Of a stretch of 64,000 nucleotides of DNA, positions 44,990 to 58,887 are shown piece by piece; positions within the stretch are counted from its first letter, which is position 1, and each line of letters opens with the position of its first letter. The DNA comes from an uncultured Cytophagales bacterium. GTDB lineage: Bacteria > Bacteroidota > Bacteroidia > Cytophagales > Amoebophilaceae. The stretch spans positions 95,799-159,798 of the forward strand of contig CAMNOX010000001.1 of the NCBI GenBank assembly GCA_946547305.1, in the 5' to 3' direction. The position numbers and the translations under genes are program-made. The notes under the pieces were generated by a model that saw only the letters and a program-made list of their open reading frames with translations, was not told the DNA's origin and searched no databases.

Positions 44990-45973
44990 ATGAAAATAAA
45001 TTTATTAACATTTAAATTGATGAGTTTGTGCAGATTCGTTATTCTCTTGTTTTTTGCGTTTAACGTATACGCTGTTAGTTATAATAATGTACAGATTTTG
45101 AAAAGGAATAAGGCACGAAGAGAATATAAAGGCCGCATGTTAGTAAATGAGAGACATGCGAGGCGTAGTTTTTTTACAAGCTATAGGATGATGCAAAGTG
45201 ATGTTGATATGTTGAAGAGAAGAGATGCAAAGCATCAAGCTAAATTGCCAAAAAAACAAAGAGTTATTCAAATTGGAGCATATGGATATATGGATATCCC
45301 GAGCTTTATTAAGTTTTTTGGAAAAGCAGGAGGTTTTACTTTAGTACCGAAAGATGACAAAAAGCTATCAGAGTTGTCTCCTATACTATTGGGTGGTGCT
45401 GTTTTAGATATAAATTTTTCTAAGTATACTGGGTTAAGTACAATTTTTGCTTACAGTATTTTTAAGAAAACTCAAGAAAATGGTGTAGTAGCATTCGAAT
45501 CTGGTTATACAGGGATACTTTTATTTAAATTCTCAGGATTACCACTTCCTTTCAGTATAGTTACTGACTTTTTACCAAATTTTTTGGACCCTATATATTG
45601 GATATTATATATAACAGGACTTTACTATAAAACTGAACTTTTAGCTGGTTTTAAGATTAGTTTTTGGAGTGAAGTCACTCCTGGGAATTTTGGATTTAAT
45701 GTTACTAATAATACTTTTAGTAAGTTGAAAAAATTCTTCGATACAAGAGCAAGTAGAACAGTTTCTGAGAGTTTAGTTACATTAATCAATGAGCATTTTT
45801 TCTCAGAAAGGAGGGTATATGTTACAAGACATGTATTTTATAACCTTAACACTATCTTACTCGTGCCTATATTTATATCTTTCTTACAATATGGATGTAA
45901 TAGAACGTTTGATTGGTTAAAGAAGAACTATATGAATTTCTTCCTGAATGTTACTTTGGGTGTAGTTATATAG
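44990..45973 (+). CDS. Exported/membrane hypothetical protein
   Basis: 327 residues, starting the base after the mscS stop, so co-transcribed and coupled. The signal peptide or N-terminal anchor is SLCRFVILLFFAFNVYA (about 12-28). A basic Arg/Lys-rich region follows (RNKARREYKGRML, RHARRSFF, to about residue 90). The C-terminal two thirds contain glycine- and aromatic-rich stretches (IQIGAYGYMDIPSF, FESGYTGILLFKFSG) and hydrophobic segments at about 285-300 and near the end. It might be an outer-membrane or peptidase-like membrane protein, but I recognise no family. Confidence 0.65.
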   Translation: MKINLLTFKLMSLCRFVILLFFAFNVYAVSYNNVQILKRNKARREYKGRMLVNERHARRSFFTSYRMMQSDVDMLKRRDAKHQAKLPKKQRVIQIGAYGYMDIPSFIKFFGKAGGFTLVPKDDKKLSELSPILLGGAVLDINFSKYTGLSTIFAYSIFKKTQENGVVAFESGYTGILLFKFSGLPLPFSIVTDFLPNFLDPIYWILYITGLYYKTELLAGFKISFWSEVTPGNFGFNVTNNTFSKLKKFFDTRASRTVSESLVTLINEHFFSERRVYVTRHVFYNLNTILLVPIFISFLQYGCNRTFDWLKKNYMNFFLNVTLGVVI

Positions 45974-46117
45974 TGAATTATTGGCTGTATTAATTGATTT
46001 AGTTTATTATGAAATAAAATGTTACCAGAATTTTTTATTTCGTAATTTTTATTTTATACACCAAAATAGATTATAGATCTTTGGCATTTTTATAAGTAAC
46101 TCAATTTCGAATGTAAA

Positions 46118-49035
<2,918 letters not shown>

Positions 49036-49131
49036 CGATAAAGTTACATAAATTGTCAATGGTCGTCCTTTTTTATTTTTATTTTTTATATTTCCTATTT
49101 TTTTTATTTGATTATTTGTTATTTTTTAATT

Positions 49132-51647
49132 ATGAGTATGCTTTATTTACATTTAATATTAACGATTTTTAGTTTTGTCTCATCTATAAATATTCACAGC
49201 CAAATACGTTATGTATCTATAAAATGTGATAAATTAACATATTTTGATAGAAATAAGCGGGGGGGGGGAGAGAGAGATATATAGTAAAGTGGAATGCTGA
49301 TTATATTAACGATGAATTAAATTATTTTGATGAAAATCCTACATCCCCACCATATTACGAATTTATAAAATCTCGTATATGTAATATCATTCAAGGATGC
49401 TTGTCAAGTGTAACAATAGAAGATAAAGATCTATATTATTTAAATAAAAGAAAAGAAAAATGTTGGAAATACGAAAAGGTAAAAAATGCTTTTTGTGGTA
49501 AAATTTCTAATATTAATCTACCAATATTAAAAATATGTGAGGTAAAGAGTGAAGGTCTTAGTGAAGATGGGAGATTTGTTTTTCAAATGGAACTAAAAGA
49601 CAATGTTAGTATAGAGGAATTAAAAAAATGTTTTGACTTTAAAGTTTATTATCTCGATAAGAATGGGAGAGAGTTAAATAATGAACAAAAGGCAGCATAT
49701 ATAAAATATCTAGGATATAAAGAAGGTATACCTGCCAAACAAAATGCAAAAAATTTTACAAGTGAAGCTACATTAAAAGATTATTTTTTTAAAGGTTTTT
49801 TTTCTGCAGGCGGCAATCAAGACCGAATATTTTATGGATTTTATGATAGCATTAGTCTTAACTATGCTTATAACAAGGATATAGCGACTGAAATAGACAA
49901 AACAAAAGTGGAGGTTTCTTTGGACCCTAGAAGTAAAAAGATAGTGGTATGTTTAATGTACTATTTAAAACATAATGTTGAAAGTTTTTGTATATATGTC
50001 AAAAATGGTACATTATTTAAGAATGGTAGGGACGAAATATGTGAACCTGTAAATTATTATGAGTATTTCGTTGATGCTGGTGATCCTGGTTATATACACG
50101 ACAGAATTAATAATAAAAACAATTTGGACAATAGTTATAGAATAGAATGTTTAACTGTACCGAAGTATGAGATTGCAATTAACTCAAATTATAAAACCTT
50201 TACTCCGGAAGAAAAACTAGATTATAAGGATATCTTAAATAATTATAATAGTGCAGCGCAAATAAAAATAAACGGGACGTTTCCGAAATACGAAGATTTT
50301 TTAAATAATAAAATTGATTCTAAAATAGAACAAGAAATAGTGAATAAATGGGTAAAAGTTATTTTAGATTATGTAAATAAACAAGATCTAGTGAAAATTA
50401 GATTTTTTGATGATAAGTATAATAGATTAAATACTGTACTATATAATAATAGTGCGGAATATCTAGAATACTATGTTAAAGCTTATTGCTCTAGATATAT
50501 ATCTGAAAAAATAAAAAATATACCTATTAACAGAAATATTTTATTGGATATTGTGGCTTTAAAGGAATTTAAAGCCAAGGAAGATGACTTATTTGATAAC
50601 ACCAAAGTTAATTCACTTATGGCATTTTTAAAGGAGGTTGAAGATAACGTAAAGAATAGTAATAAACTATTATGTGACAATTGGGATACTATAATAAGTG
50701 TTATAGTAACTAAAGGAGAGAGTAAATCACTAGCTTATCTTTTTAATATACGAGTTATAAATGATTCTAAGTACATTTATAAACTTCTTCTTAACACTAT
50801 AAAAGAACACCTAGTGCATTTTTATATTAAATTTGAAGAAGCTCCAGAATGTAAAAAACTAAAACAACAATATAGTAAATTATTATCTAAACGACCATTT
50901 TCTGTTTTGCTACCGGTTACAAATACTTTTAAAGATGATATATTTGTAAAATACTTTAATAAAATGTTAGGAGAGGAATCTTGCCTTGATGTGAAAAATA
51001 TAGACAAAATTTATGAAGATAATTTTTTTAAAACACCCGTTGATAAACCATTAAACGGCCAAACGTATATCTTAAAGTTTAAGTCAAATGTATATGAAGA
51101 TATTAATAAAAATAATAACGCAACTCCTGTAGATAATAAACCTAGAATTGAGCCTATTCCAAAGCTGAAAGAAATTAAATTAAATAATGATACTAAAGTT
51201 ACTGAAGTTACTAAAGTTACTGAAGTTACTGAAGTTACTGAAGTTACTAAAGTTACTAAAGTTACTAAAGTTACTAAATGTACAGCCAAATTAGATACTA
51301 GTAAAATTAATGAAATTAGTGAAATTAATGAAATTAAAAAACCAGTAGTAATAACAGAAAATAAAAATAATACTTTAAATACCCCTAGACCACTACCTAA
51401 AATAGCTAAAGAGACATTCATTACAAAAACGCCTGTTGAAAGTAGTGATATTAAAAAAACAGAGGTTATAAAAGAAATAAGAGATACTAAAAAAACCGGA
51501 GATGTAGAAGGTAGTAAGGATGGAAGAGGTACTACAAAAACAAAAGGTGGTAAAAATAAAACACCTAGTACACAAAGCAGTATAGATGATAAAAAACCAT
51601 GTTGTTGTAATAAATGTTGTTGTAAATGCTGCCAAACTAGAGGATAG
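49132..51647 (+). CDS. Large secreted Cys-tailed protein, phase-off at a G10 tract
   Basis: The gene starts at ATG 49132 with a signal peptide (MLYLHLILTIFSFVSSINIHS). It reads 42 codons to AAG, then hits a run of ten G (49259-49268) and runs into TAG (ERDI*). One extra G puts the rest in frame (AAG CGG GGG GGG GGG AGA) and gives one 838-residue protein. The downstream part alone is open from the TTG at 49401 (748 codons) without a signal peptide. It contains acidic/Lys-rich helices, a Thr-Glu/Lys-Val repeat block (51192-51281) and ends with PCCCNKCCCKCCQTRG, like the trio at 34-40 kb. No known catalytic domain. I read it as a phase-variable exported protein captured in the off state; a miscounted homopolymer is the alternative. 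Confidence 0.75.
49259..49268 (+). repeat. Poly-G (G10) tract breaking a signal-peptide gene
   Basis: Ten G after codon 42 of the gene at 49132, followed by an (AG)4 run. With G10 the 5' and 3' frames do not join; with G11 or G8 they do. Confidence 0.9.
51192..51281 (+). repeat. 9-bp coding repeats (ACT-A/GAA-GTT)
   Basis: Nine full in-frame copies of act(a/g)aagtt, ending in a partial tenth, encode (T-K/E-V)n. A shorter set of att-a/gat-gaa units follows at about 51306-51335. The unit length keeps frame, so copy number can vary without disrupting the gene. Confidence 0.9.
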
Positions 51648-51760
51648 TTGGAATATAATTATAATGTTGGTGATGTGAAAAGTAGCTAACGAAGAAAAGT
51701 AAATAATGTGTAAAGTACATTCTTAATATTAATCTTTAAAATTTTATAACTATTAAAAAA

Positions 51761-53569
51761 ATGCCAAAACAGGTTAATTCAGAGCAAGATAATATTCGTA
51801 ATTTCTGTATCATAGCACATATTGATCATGGTAAGAGTACACTAGCTGATAGGTTATTAGAACTTACTGGTGCTATTTCTACTTCAAATGTCAAAACACA
51901 GATACTAGACGACATGGATTTAGAGATAGAAAAAGGTATAACAATTAAAAGTCATGCAATCCAACTAGAGTATAATTATAACGGATGTAACTATATATTG
52001 AACCTTATTGATACTCCAGGACATGTAGATTTTTCTTATGAAGTGTCTAGATCTGTGACTGCTTGTGAAGGTGCATTATTACTAGTAGATGCTACTCAAG
52101 GTATTCAAGCACAGACTATTTCTAATCTATATATGGCTATTGACCATAATTTAACTATTATTCCGATAATTAATAAAATAGATCTTCCTGGGGCTAGAAT
52201 TGATTTAGTAAAGCAGGAAATTATAGATTTAATAGGTTGCGATGAAAGCGAGATAATATTAGCAAGTGCTAAGACAGGAGAAGGTATAAATGATGTACTG
52301 AAGGCCATTATAAATAAAATACCAAGCCCTAAAGGTGATTTAACTAAACCATTACAGGCAATGATATTTGACTCTGTATTTAATTCCTACAAGGGTATTG
52401 AAGTTTATTTCAGAATATTTAATGGAGAAATACGTTCAACTGATGTCGTTAGATTTATAAATACTGGCAAGGAATATAATATTAATGAACTTGGAGTATT
52501 AAAGTTAAAACAGGAATCATGTGATTATTTAAGTGCAGGGAATGTGGGATATTTAATTTCTGGAGTAAAAAAGGCTACAGAAATTAAAGTTGGTGATACA
52601 ATTACTAATGTTAAAAATCCATGTAAGGATCCTATTAAAGGTTTCGCTGATGTAAAACCAATGGTTTTTGCTGGTATTTACCCAGTTGATAGTACAGAAT
52701 ACGATTTACTTAGGGAGGCAATAGAAAAATTACAACTTAACGATGCATCTTTAATTTGGACAAATGAAAGTTCTATAGCCCTAGGATATGGATTTAGATG
52801 TGGTTTTTTAGGAATGCTACATTTAGAAGTCGTTCAGGAAAGATTATTTAGAGAATTTGGAATATCTGTAATAAGTACTGTCCCTTCTGTTGAATTCCAT
52901 GTTTATGATAGTGCAGGTGGGATTATAATTGTTGATTCTCCATCAAAAATGCCAGATCCAAGCTGTATTTCGAGGATAGAAGAACCAATTGTAAATGTAA
53001 AGATAATTACCAAAACAGCGTTTATTGGAGACATAATTACATTATGTACTAACAAGCGTGGTACATTACTTAACCAGAATTTTATATCGCAGGAAAGAAT
53101 AGAGTTGACATTCAATATTCCGTTTGTTGAGATGGTATTCGACTTCTTTGATAAATTAAAGTCTATTTCAAAAGGATATGCTTCACTTGATTATGAAATG
53201 TCTGGATACCAGGTGTCAGATATGGTTAAATTAGATATATTATTGAACCATTCTAAAGTTGATGCATTTTCAACTATAATACATAGATCTAAAGCAGATT
53301 ATTTTGGACGAGAGTTATGTGGAAAATTAAAAGAATTTATTCCTAGGCAGATGTTTGAAGTTCCAATACAAGCAGCAATAGGTGGTAAGGTGATAGCTAG
53401 AGAGACAATAAAGGCATTTAGAAAGGACGTTACATCAAAGTGCTATGGTGGTGATATATCAAGAAAACGTAAATTATTAGAAAAGCAGAAAGAAGGGAAG
53501 AAAAAAATGAAACAAATAGGTAATGTAGAAATACCTCAGGAAGCATTTATATCAATTTTAAAGATATGA
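51761..53569 (+). CDS. lepA: Elongation factor 4 (LepA)
   Basis: Ribosome back-translocating GTPase. G1 [16 protein letters not shown] at 19-34, G3 [16 protein letters not shown]4 NKIDLPGA. The LepA-type domain III-V signatures follow ([21 protein letters not shown]; the C-terminal KKRK-like [25 protein letters not shown]). 602 residues, full length. Its last codons overlap the ATG of the USP-like gene by four bases (ATGA), so the two are translationally coupled. Confidence 0.97.
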   Translation: MPKQVNSEQDNIRNFCIIAHIDHGKSTLADRLLELTGAISTSNVKTQILDDMDLEIEKGITIKSHAIQLEYNYNGCNYILNLIDTPGHVDFSYEVSRSVTACEGALLLVDATQGIQAQTISNLYMAIDHNLTIIPIINKIDLPGARIDLVKQEIIDLIGCDESEIILASAKTGEGINDVLKAIINKIPSPKGDLTKPLQAMIFDSVFNSYKGIEVYFRIFNGEIRSTDVVRFINTGKEYNINELGVLKLKQESCDYLSAGNVGYLISGVKKATEIKVGDTITNVKNPCKDPIKGFADVKPMVFAGIYPVDSTEYDLLREAIEKLQLNDASLIWTNESSIALGYGFRCGFLGMLHLEVVQERLFREFGISVISTVPSVEFHVYDSAGGIIIVDSPSKMPDPSCISRIEEPIVNVKIITKTAFIGDIITLCTNKRGTLLNQNFISQERIELTFNIPFVEMVFDFFDKLKSISKGYASLDYEMSGYQVSDMVKLDILLNHSKVDAFSTIIHRSKADYFGRELCGKLKEFIPRQMFEVPIQAAIGGKVIARETIKAFRKDVTSKCYGGDISRKRKLLEKQKEGKKKMKQIGNVEIPQEAFISILKI

Positions 53570-54594
53570 TATTCTTTATTGTTTTCTTTACAACCGTTTT
53601 AATAAATCATTGTTGCTCTAACTGCTGTTGTAAGTGCTGTAAATATTCTGCTATAGAAGAAAATAATAATGAAAAAAATCAAAAAGGATATTTTATTCCA
53701 TCGAGATATTTTAATAAAAGTACTCTGGATGAAAGATATGAGATAAAGGATCCAAATGAACGGACAATTACATCGTCTGAATTATTTGTGGATAGTGAAA
53801 TACCTTATAAAACTCTTCTTAATATAGAATGGGCTAATAATAATTGTGCAGTTTTGTCAGTTGTAAGGTTATTAATATCAGAAAAGAATTTCCTTGATAG
53901 ATTATTGAATAAGAAATTAGTTGACCCTTCAAAATTTAAATTCATGAATGCAAATTCAACTAAAGAAAGATTAGCTTTATCTAATATTCCTGAAATTTTA
54001 GATAAAACATCTAATCTATGTAAGAGTATTTTGAATGGCGAAAAGGCGGCCTATGGGGACTTCTTGGATTGGTTAGGAAATCAGCATCAATCTGACCCTA
54101 ATTATTATCTATCAGAATTTGTATGTATATATCTTAGAAATGATTTTGATTGTGTTATAGACGATATAAAAAAAAGAATGAAATCAAAAAAATTATCCTA
54201 CATGTGGCCTTCATCCTGTTACAAAGGGGATGAATGTATTACGGGTAAATACATAATATTCGAATGTGAGCTTAAAGATGTAAAAGTAATTTTAGACGAT
54301 GATATTGAGATAGTGCAATCATCAGGTGAGACAAAATATTATGAACTTATTGGTTCTATTTGGTCATGTGGAAATGTACTTAACCCAACTACAAGTAGTG
54401 CTGATCATGTATGTATTGTGCCTGTTTTCGACAAAAATAAAAATAAACTTGGTTATGTAAAGTACCAATTTGATACTGTATCGGATGTAAAACCATTAAC
54501 TTATTGGAACAATGTAGATAACTTTGGTAAATGGGAGAATCCAAGACCATATCTTGCTATTTATAGATTAGAAGATGAAGCTTTGAATGATTAG
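53566..54594 (+). CDS. Exported USP-like (C19) deubiquitinase candidate
   Basis: 342 residues. A hydrophobic signal/anchor ([14 protein letters not shown]) is followed by the Cys cluster [11 protein letters not shown] at 16-26. The body has three USP landmarks in order. First, a Cys box at 84-103, [20 protein letters not shown], compares with GLxNxGNTCYxNSxLQ.L, Cys94 being the candidate nucleophile and Asn92 nearby. Next, a [12 protein letters not shown] segment sits where QDAxEFLxxLL is expected. Last, a His box from 258 has [13 protein letters not shown]...[11 protein letters not shown] with candidate His281, then [10 protein letters not shown] (cf. W..FDD..V) with Asp303. At about 280 residues the catalytic region suits a minimal USP. 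Spacing and order fit; similarity is low, so the activity is unproven. Cutting host or mimic ubiquitin is inferred. Confidence 0.6.
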   Translation: MIFFIVFFTTVLINHCCSNCCCKCCKYSAIEENNNEKNQKGYFIPSRYFNKSTLDERYEIKDPNERTITSSELFVDSEIPYKTLLNIEWANNNCAVLSVVRLLISEKNFLDRLLNKKLVDPSKFKFMNANSTKERLALSNIPEILDKTSNLCKSILNGEKAAYGDFLDWLGNQHQSDPNYYLSEFVCIYLRNDFDCVIDDIKKRMKSKKLSYMWPSSCYKGDECITGKYIIFECELKDVKVILDDDIEIVQSSGETKYYELIGSIWSCGNVLNPTTSSADHVCIVPVFDKNKNKLGYVKYQFDTVSDVKPLTYWNNVDNFGKWENPRPYLAIYRLEDEALND

Positions 54595-54649
54595 GCAATA
54601 TATTTCAATTAAAATTTTGTTTTTGCGTTTTTTTATTAACATATTTATT

Positions 54650-55690
54650 ATGATTATGGTAAAAAAAAACAGAGCTGCTTTGTTCGTGGTTGCGAATTGT
54701 GTTAATATTAACTGCGGTAATATATGTAATAGCTGTAAAGGCTCAGAGGAAGATAAATTAAAATCAGAGGCTAAAGCTGTCACTGAAGACATTGTAAAAA
54801 ATATTCCTGATATTACAATTGCAAACTGTAAAAAAGTAGAGGGGCTTGCTATTGATAATAATACAAATATTGTTGTTAGTACAGATGATACTGGTACGAA
54901 ATTTGGATACAATGATGTTATTGACATAACTGGTGCGCTCGAGAATTTTAAAGGAGCAATTAAGGCTGCTATTCAGAAAGATAATTTCTTTAAGATAGGT
55001 AAATATATAAATGGTAGTGAAATTTTCAAATCGCTTTCAACGAAAATTAATAATGTTTTAGATGAAATTTTTGGATTTAATGTTAAAGCGAATATATCGC
55101 ATCTTCGTTTACGTATTAAATTTAATATACATAAAGATATTAAATTTAATGATATTTTTGGATTTGATTTTCCATCCACAATCGAAGGGTTTAAAAATGT
55201 TAAATATCCTTCATATAAATTCATAAAGGATTTTATCATTGCTATTATAGATAATCTAGGTTTTGAGGTATATTTTGACGATAAAAATTGTTCGAAAGGG
55301 CAGTCATCCAGGTTAAAAGATGAGAAGTTAATATTTAAATATGAAGAAATTAAAAACATTAACTCTGGGTCTACAAATGAAGTAATTATAAGGATTATAT
55401 CATTTTTTGATGGTTTTAGGTTTATAAATAATAAAGCTGTAACTGATATATTTAGCCAAATATCTCATGATTTGGTAAGCGCAGGTTTCGATCATAAGAC
55501 GGGAACTTTTAAAAATCAGGAGAAATTTAATGAAGTTATACAGAAAATTCCGGCCTTTGCTAGTGCATTAAATAAAGTGCCTATTTTTAGTAGAGGACTT
55601 AAGCTTATTATAAATTTAAATATCGCTAATCCACTGGAAAGTTGGGTTTGTTATAATGAATCTTCTGTCCCAACATCAACTACAGCGTAA
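54650..55690 (+). CDS. Secreted hypothetical protein with N-terminal Cys cluster
   Basis: The frame is open from an ATG at 54587, but the Met at 54650 (or 54656) gives a compact signal-like start, MIMVKKNRAALFVVANCVN, leading straight into the Cys cluster NCGNICNSCKGSEED. The body (about 310 residues) is mixed alpha/beta with repeated Phe/Lys/Asn-rich segments (FGFNVKANISHLRLRIKFN, DIFGFDFPSTIEGFKN). No family recognised. It follows the USP-like gene within 60 bp, so probably shares its transcript. It ends SVPTSTTA with no C-terminal Cys. Confidence 0.65.
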   Translation: MIMVKKNRAALFVVANCVNINCGNICNSCKGSEEDKLKSEAKAVTEDIVKNIPDITIANCKKVEGLAIDNNTNIVVSTDDTGTKFGYNDVIDITGALENFKGAIKAAIQKDNFFKIGKYINGSEIFKSLSTKINNVLDEIFGFNVKANISHLRLRIKFNIHKDIKFNDIFGFDFPSTIEGFKNVKYPSYKFIKDFIIAIIDNLGFEVYFDDKNCSKGQSSRLKDEKLIFKYEEIKNINSGSTNEVIIRIISFFDGFRFINNKAVTDIFSQISHDLVSAGFDHKTGTFKNQEKFNEVIQKIPAFASALNKVPIFSRGLKLIINLNIANPLESWVCYNESSVPTSTTA

Positions 55691-56026
55691 TGAAATAATA
55701 TAATTTACTATTATATTACTATATATTAAGTTTTATTACCTCTTTGCTTATTTACATTTGTCATATTTTATAAACTATTTAAATATACACATATTGAATT
55801 GTTTTATGTATTATTTTTATATTTGAATTACAATATCTTATAGATTTAAATAATATCTATATTACTTGCCTATATATCAGTAAAAATATTTATACGATAT
55901 GTTCTATTATGATTACTAAAGAAGATTTTGTATTCCCATATCTTATAGATTTAAATAATACTTATACTACCTTATTCAATAACTTTCATGTAATAATTAA
56001 CAATGAAAAAATGAAAAATGATTTAT
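55691..56026. other. Non-coding gap with imperfect duplicated fragment
   Basis: About 336 bp between the secreted gene and the convergent rplQ. It contains a 23-bp direct repeat (atatcttatagatttaaataata at 55833-55855 and 55938-55960, 105 bp apart). Each copy can be read as YLIDLNN, and the second lies in a 62-codon frame (55909-56097) that runs into rplQ on the other strand. It looks like the remains of a decayed gene. No RNA gene or clear terminator seen. Confidence 0.5.
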
Positions 56027-56386
56027 TTAGAAGAAATCGACTAAACTTATTGAACACATTCTGGCGTTATCACCAAACCTTGATGGGAGTTTTATAATCC
56101 TAGTATAACCTCCATTCCTATTTTTTATACGCTCAGATATGTTATTGAATAATTCCTTAACGGCCCCTTTATTTACTAACTTAGAAAAAACTAACTTTCT
56201 AGAATTCATAGAACTATCCTTAGCTATCGTTAATATAGGTTCTACAAATTTTTTAAGTTCCTTACCCTTTGCTAATGTAGTAACAATCCTTTTATGATTT
56301 ATTAGCGATATAGATAAGTTCTTTAATAAAGCCTTTCGATGTCCGCATTTCCTTGATAAATGATTAAATTTTCTACCGTGTCTCAT
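56027..56386 (-). CDS. rplQ: 50S ribosomal protein L17
   Basis: Large-subunit protein near the exit tunnel. It starts [23 protein letters not shown], the L17 signature, and ends with [27 protein letters not shown], close to the family's GGYTRI.K...R.GDaA.Ma.iEL. 119 residues, without the long C-terminal extension of many Bacteroidota. It overlaps rpoA by four bases (ATGA). Confidence 0.95.
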   Translation of the reverse strand: MRHGRKFNHLSRKCGHRKALLKNLSISLINHKRIVTTLAKGKELKKFVEPILTIAKDSSMNSRKLVFSKLVNKGAVKELFNNISERIKNRNGGYTRIIKLPSRFGDNARMCSISLVDFF

Positions 56387-57402
56387 AGTCCAAATTTTGA
56401 TACATCCATTCCAAATTCTAAATTGTTTAATTCTAAAAATGTAGTTATTTCTTCCATAGTCTTATCACCAAGGTTCTCTATTCTAAATATTTCATCCCTT
56501 GTGAGTTTCACTAAGTCCTTCAAATAGATTATATTTTTACAATTTAAACAATTTAACGCTCTTTTCCCAAAGTGTGCACTAAAGCTACTTATTGGTTTAT
56601 TCAACAATTCCTTTATCTTCAATGTATTAACATCTAATATCTTCTTATCCAAGTTAGACTCACTTTCTGTTACGAACTTACCATAGTTCATAAATAGCTC
56701 AAAATGTTTCATTAATATACCTGCGGCTTGTTTCATTGCCTGTTTAGGGGTTAATGCACCATTTGTTTCTACATCTATTTTTAATGAATTATAATCCAAC
56801 TTATTTCCGACCCTAAGATCGCTAACATTGAAAGCTACATTCTTAACTGGACTGTAGATAGAGTCAATATAAATTTTACCAATTTTCCCTTCGTTGGTCT
56901 TGGCACTATCAGCTATTTCAAATCCATATCCAGAATTTATATGTAATGTCATCTCAAAATTTAAATTCTCTGGGAAATGGCAGATCTCTAAATCAGTGTT
57001 TATGACTTTAAAATTCTTAGAAAAATCATTTATATCACCGCCTGTAAACACCTTCTTATTTATCTTAACTTTTACAGACTCAGAATCTTTATTGTCTGAT
57101 ATATTCTTGATACTAAGTTTTTTAAGATTTAATACAATCTCGACAACATCTTCATATACTCCAGGGATTGTTGAAAATTCATGCTCTACACCTGGAATTT
57201 CTATTGCATAAACAGCATATCCTTTTATACGAGATAACAAAACTCTCCTAAAAGCATTACCTACTGTTATACCAAAACCATTTTCTAATGGAGATAAAGA
57301 AAAAGTACATTTACTCTCTCCTGATTCCAAAATATTAACCTTATCTGGAATTAATAACCCATCAAAATCCAAAACCTTATTCATAAATACAACTTTATTC
57401 AA
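56383..57402 (-). CDS. rpoA: RNA polymerase alpha subunit
   Basis: Assembles the polymerase and contacts regulators. Alpha-[27 protein letters not shown], and the [26 protein letters not shown] segment. Alpha-[24 protein letters not shown] and [27 protein letters not shown]. 339 residues, full length. A second Met (57384) is an alternative start. Part of the alpha operon, 2 bp from rpsD. Confidence 0.96.
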   Translation of the reverse strand: MNKVVFMNKVLDFDGLLIPDKVNILESGESKCTFSLSPLENGFGITVGNAFRRVLLSRIKGYAVYAIEIPGVEHEFSTIPGVYEDVVEIVLNLKKLSIKNISDNKDSESVKVKINKKVFTGGDINDFSKNFKVINTDLEICHFPENLNFEMTLHINSGYGFEIADSAKTNEGKIGKIYIDSIYSPVKNVAFNVSDLRVGNKLDYNSLKIDVETNGALTPKQAMKQAAGILMKHFELFMNYGKFVTESESNLDKKILDVNTLKIKELLNKPISSFSAHFGKRALNCLNCKNIIYLKDLVKLTRDEIFRIENLGDKTMEEITTFLELNNLEFGMDVSKFGL

Positions 57403-57404
57403 AT

Positions 57405-58001
57405 TTATCTGGAATAAAACTCAATTACATTCTTGTAATCAAGCTTTTCTGGAATGTCAGTAATAGTAGGAGATCTCACTATCTCCCCTTCTTTCTTCAC
57501 AGCGTCCCATTTTAACCAACTATTTTCAATAATAGGCCCAGAAATCTCACAATTTATATTTTTATTAGCTTTTGCTTTATCACTAAGAGATATTTTATCA
57601 TTTACTTTTACCTGATAGGATGCTATATTAACCTTCCTTCCATTTACACATACATGTTTATGCGATACTAATTGTCTACAGGCTCTCCTAGTTTTACAAA
57701 AACCAAATCTATAAACTACATTATCCAATCGTGACTCTAAAATCCTAGCTAGCAAATCTTCAGTATTTTCCTTTTTCTTCGTTGCAAAATCTACATAATT
57801 AGACAATTGCCTCTCGCGCATATTATAAAGGTATAAAACATGTTTTTTACTACCAAGTAAGACGCCATATTCAGAAACACCACGCTTTCGCTTAAACTTC
57901 TTTTTAATTGTACTCCTGTTTTGATATGCTTTACTCACTCCAAATACTTGTGAGTGAAATCTCCTATCTATTTTTGTTCTAGGTCCTAAATATCTACTCA
58001 T
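57405..58001 (-). CDS. rpsD: 30S ribosomal protein S4
   Basis: Primary 16S rRNA-binding protein. It starts MSRYLGPRTKIDRRF, followed by the S4 core (QLSNYVDFATKKKENTEDLLARILESRLDNVVYRFGF) and the S4 RNA-binding domain with RRACRQLVSHKHVCVNGRKVNI. 198 residues. Starts 3 bp after the rpsK stop. Confidence 0.96.
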   Translation of the reverse strand: MSRYLGPRTKIDRRFHSQVFGVSKAYQNRSTIKKKFKRKRGVSEYGVLLGSKKHVLYLYNMRERQLSNYVDFATKKKENTEDLLARILESRLDNVVYRFGFCKTRRACRQLVSHKHVCVNGRKVNIASYQVKVNDKISLSDKAKANKNINCEISGPIIENSWLKWDAVKKEGEIVRSPTITDIPEKLDYKNVIEFYSR

Positions 58002-58004
58002 ATA

Positions 58005-58394
58005 TTAATTTCTTCTTATTTTTCTAGGTCTACATCCACCAAAAGGCAAAGATGTCCTATCAGTAATGCTTGTTAATCTTAACCCACATTCGACCAATGT
58101 CCTTAAAGCAGTTTCCCTACCAATCCCAACACCTTTCAAAAAAACATCCAAACTCGTTATTCCATATTCTACTGCTGCTTTCCCACAATCCTCTGCTACA
58201 TACATCGCTGCTACAGGAGTAGTCTTCTTTTTAGCATTTTTAAATCCAGCTTTACCACCAGATGACCATGCAACAGTATCTCCCATATTGTTAGTTATTG
58301 TTATAATTAAATTATTAAATGAAGCATTAATATATGCACGGCCATTAGGCGTTACAACAACAGATCTCTTTTTTTTTCTCAAAACTTTACTCAT
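58005..58394 (-). CDS. rpsK: 30S ribosomal protein S11
   Basis: Small-subunit platform protein. I start at 58394 (MSKVLRKKKRSVVV), which leaves 1 bp after the rpsM stop; an ATG ten codons upstream would overlap rpsM by 29 bp and is unlikely. Signatures: INASFNNLIITITNNMGDTVAWSSGGKAGFK, KGVGIGRETALRTL and the end GGCRPRKIRRN. Confidence 0.95.
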   Translation of the reverse strand: MSKVLRKKKRSVVVTPNGRAYINASFNNLIITITNNMGDTVAWSSGGKAGFKNAKKKTTPVAAMYVAEDCGKAAVEYGITSLDVFLKGVGIGRETALRTLVECGLRLTSITDRTSLPFGGCRPRKIRRN

Positions 58395-58395
58395 A

Positions 58396-58767
58396 TTACT
58401 TTTCTGCTTTCTTCTTATTGGCAACAGTCTTTCTAGGCCCCTTTCTTGTCCTGCAATTAGTCCTAGTTCTCTGTCCTCTTGTAGGTAAATTCTTCTTATG
58501 TCTAATACCCCTGTAACACCTTATATCACAAAGGGATTTAATATTCATATGTATTTCTGCACGCAATTCCCCTTCACATTTAATATGTTTTTCAATATAA
58601 GAAGTTAATATAGCTCCTTCTTCCTCTGTACACTCAAAAGTCTTCTTGTTTTCTATATTAGTCGCTTCTAAAATCTTTTTAGCCATAGGCCTACCTATAC
58701 CGAAGATATGTGTCAATGATATCTCAAGTGATTTATTACTTGGTAATTCAATTCCTAATATTCTCAT
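58396..58767 (-). CDS. rpsM: 30S ribosomal protein S13
   Basis: Head protein at the A and P sites and the intersubunit bridge. [32 protein letters not shown] is the S13 opening. The end has [33 protein letters not shown], the typical basic tail. 123 residues. Follows rpmJ. Confidence 0.96.
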   Translation of the reverse strand: MRILGIELPSNKSLEISLTHIFGIGRPMAKKILEATNIENKKTFECTEEEGAILTSYIEKHIKCEGELRAEIHMNIKSLCDIRCYRGIRHKKNLPTRGQRTRTNCRTRKGPRKTVANKKKAEK

Positions 58768-58770
58768 ATT

Positions 58771-58887
58771 CTAACCCTGTCTTTGTTTAAATCTTGGATT
58801 CTTTTTGCAAATAACGTACAGAACCCCCTTTCTCTTTACTATTTGACAATCAGCACTTCTCTTCCTTAGTGAAGACCTAACTTTCAT
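58771..58887 (-). CDS. rpmJ: 50S ribosomal protein L36
   Basis: 38-residue protein ([20 protein letters not shown], then [18 protein letters not shown]) with the L36 pattern MKVR.S...C..C...R..G...VIC.NP.HKQRQG. The first zinc Cys positions are partly lost: one Cys (residue 14) and one in VIC remain where four ligands are usual. It heads the alpha operon here; infA, its usual neighbour, is missing upstream. Confidence 0.9.
   Translation of the reverse strand: MKVRSSLRKRSADCQIVKRKGVLYVICKKNPRFKQRQG

Noticed and set aside
51192..51281. CRISPR-like repeat array
   Set aside because: The 9-bp units are contiguous, without spacers, in frame within a coding region; the array at 63931-64000 is the same type.
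51011..51421. Minus-strand hydrophobic frame opposite the T-K/E-V repeats
   Set aside because: Repeat translation on the antisense strand of a clear coding region.
55909..56097. 62-codon plus-strand frame overlapping rplQ
   Set aside because: Its 3' end is antisense to the conserved end of L17; at best a gene remnant.
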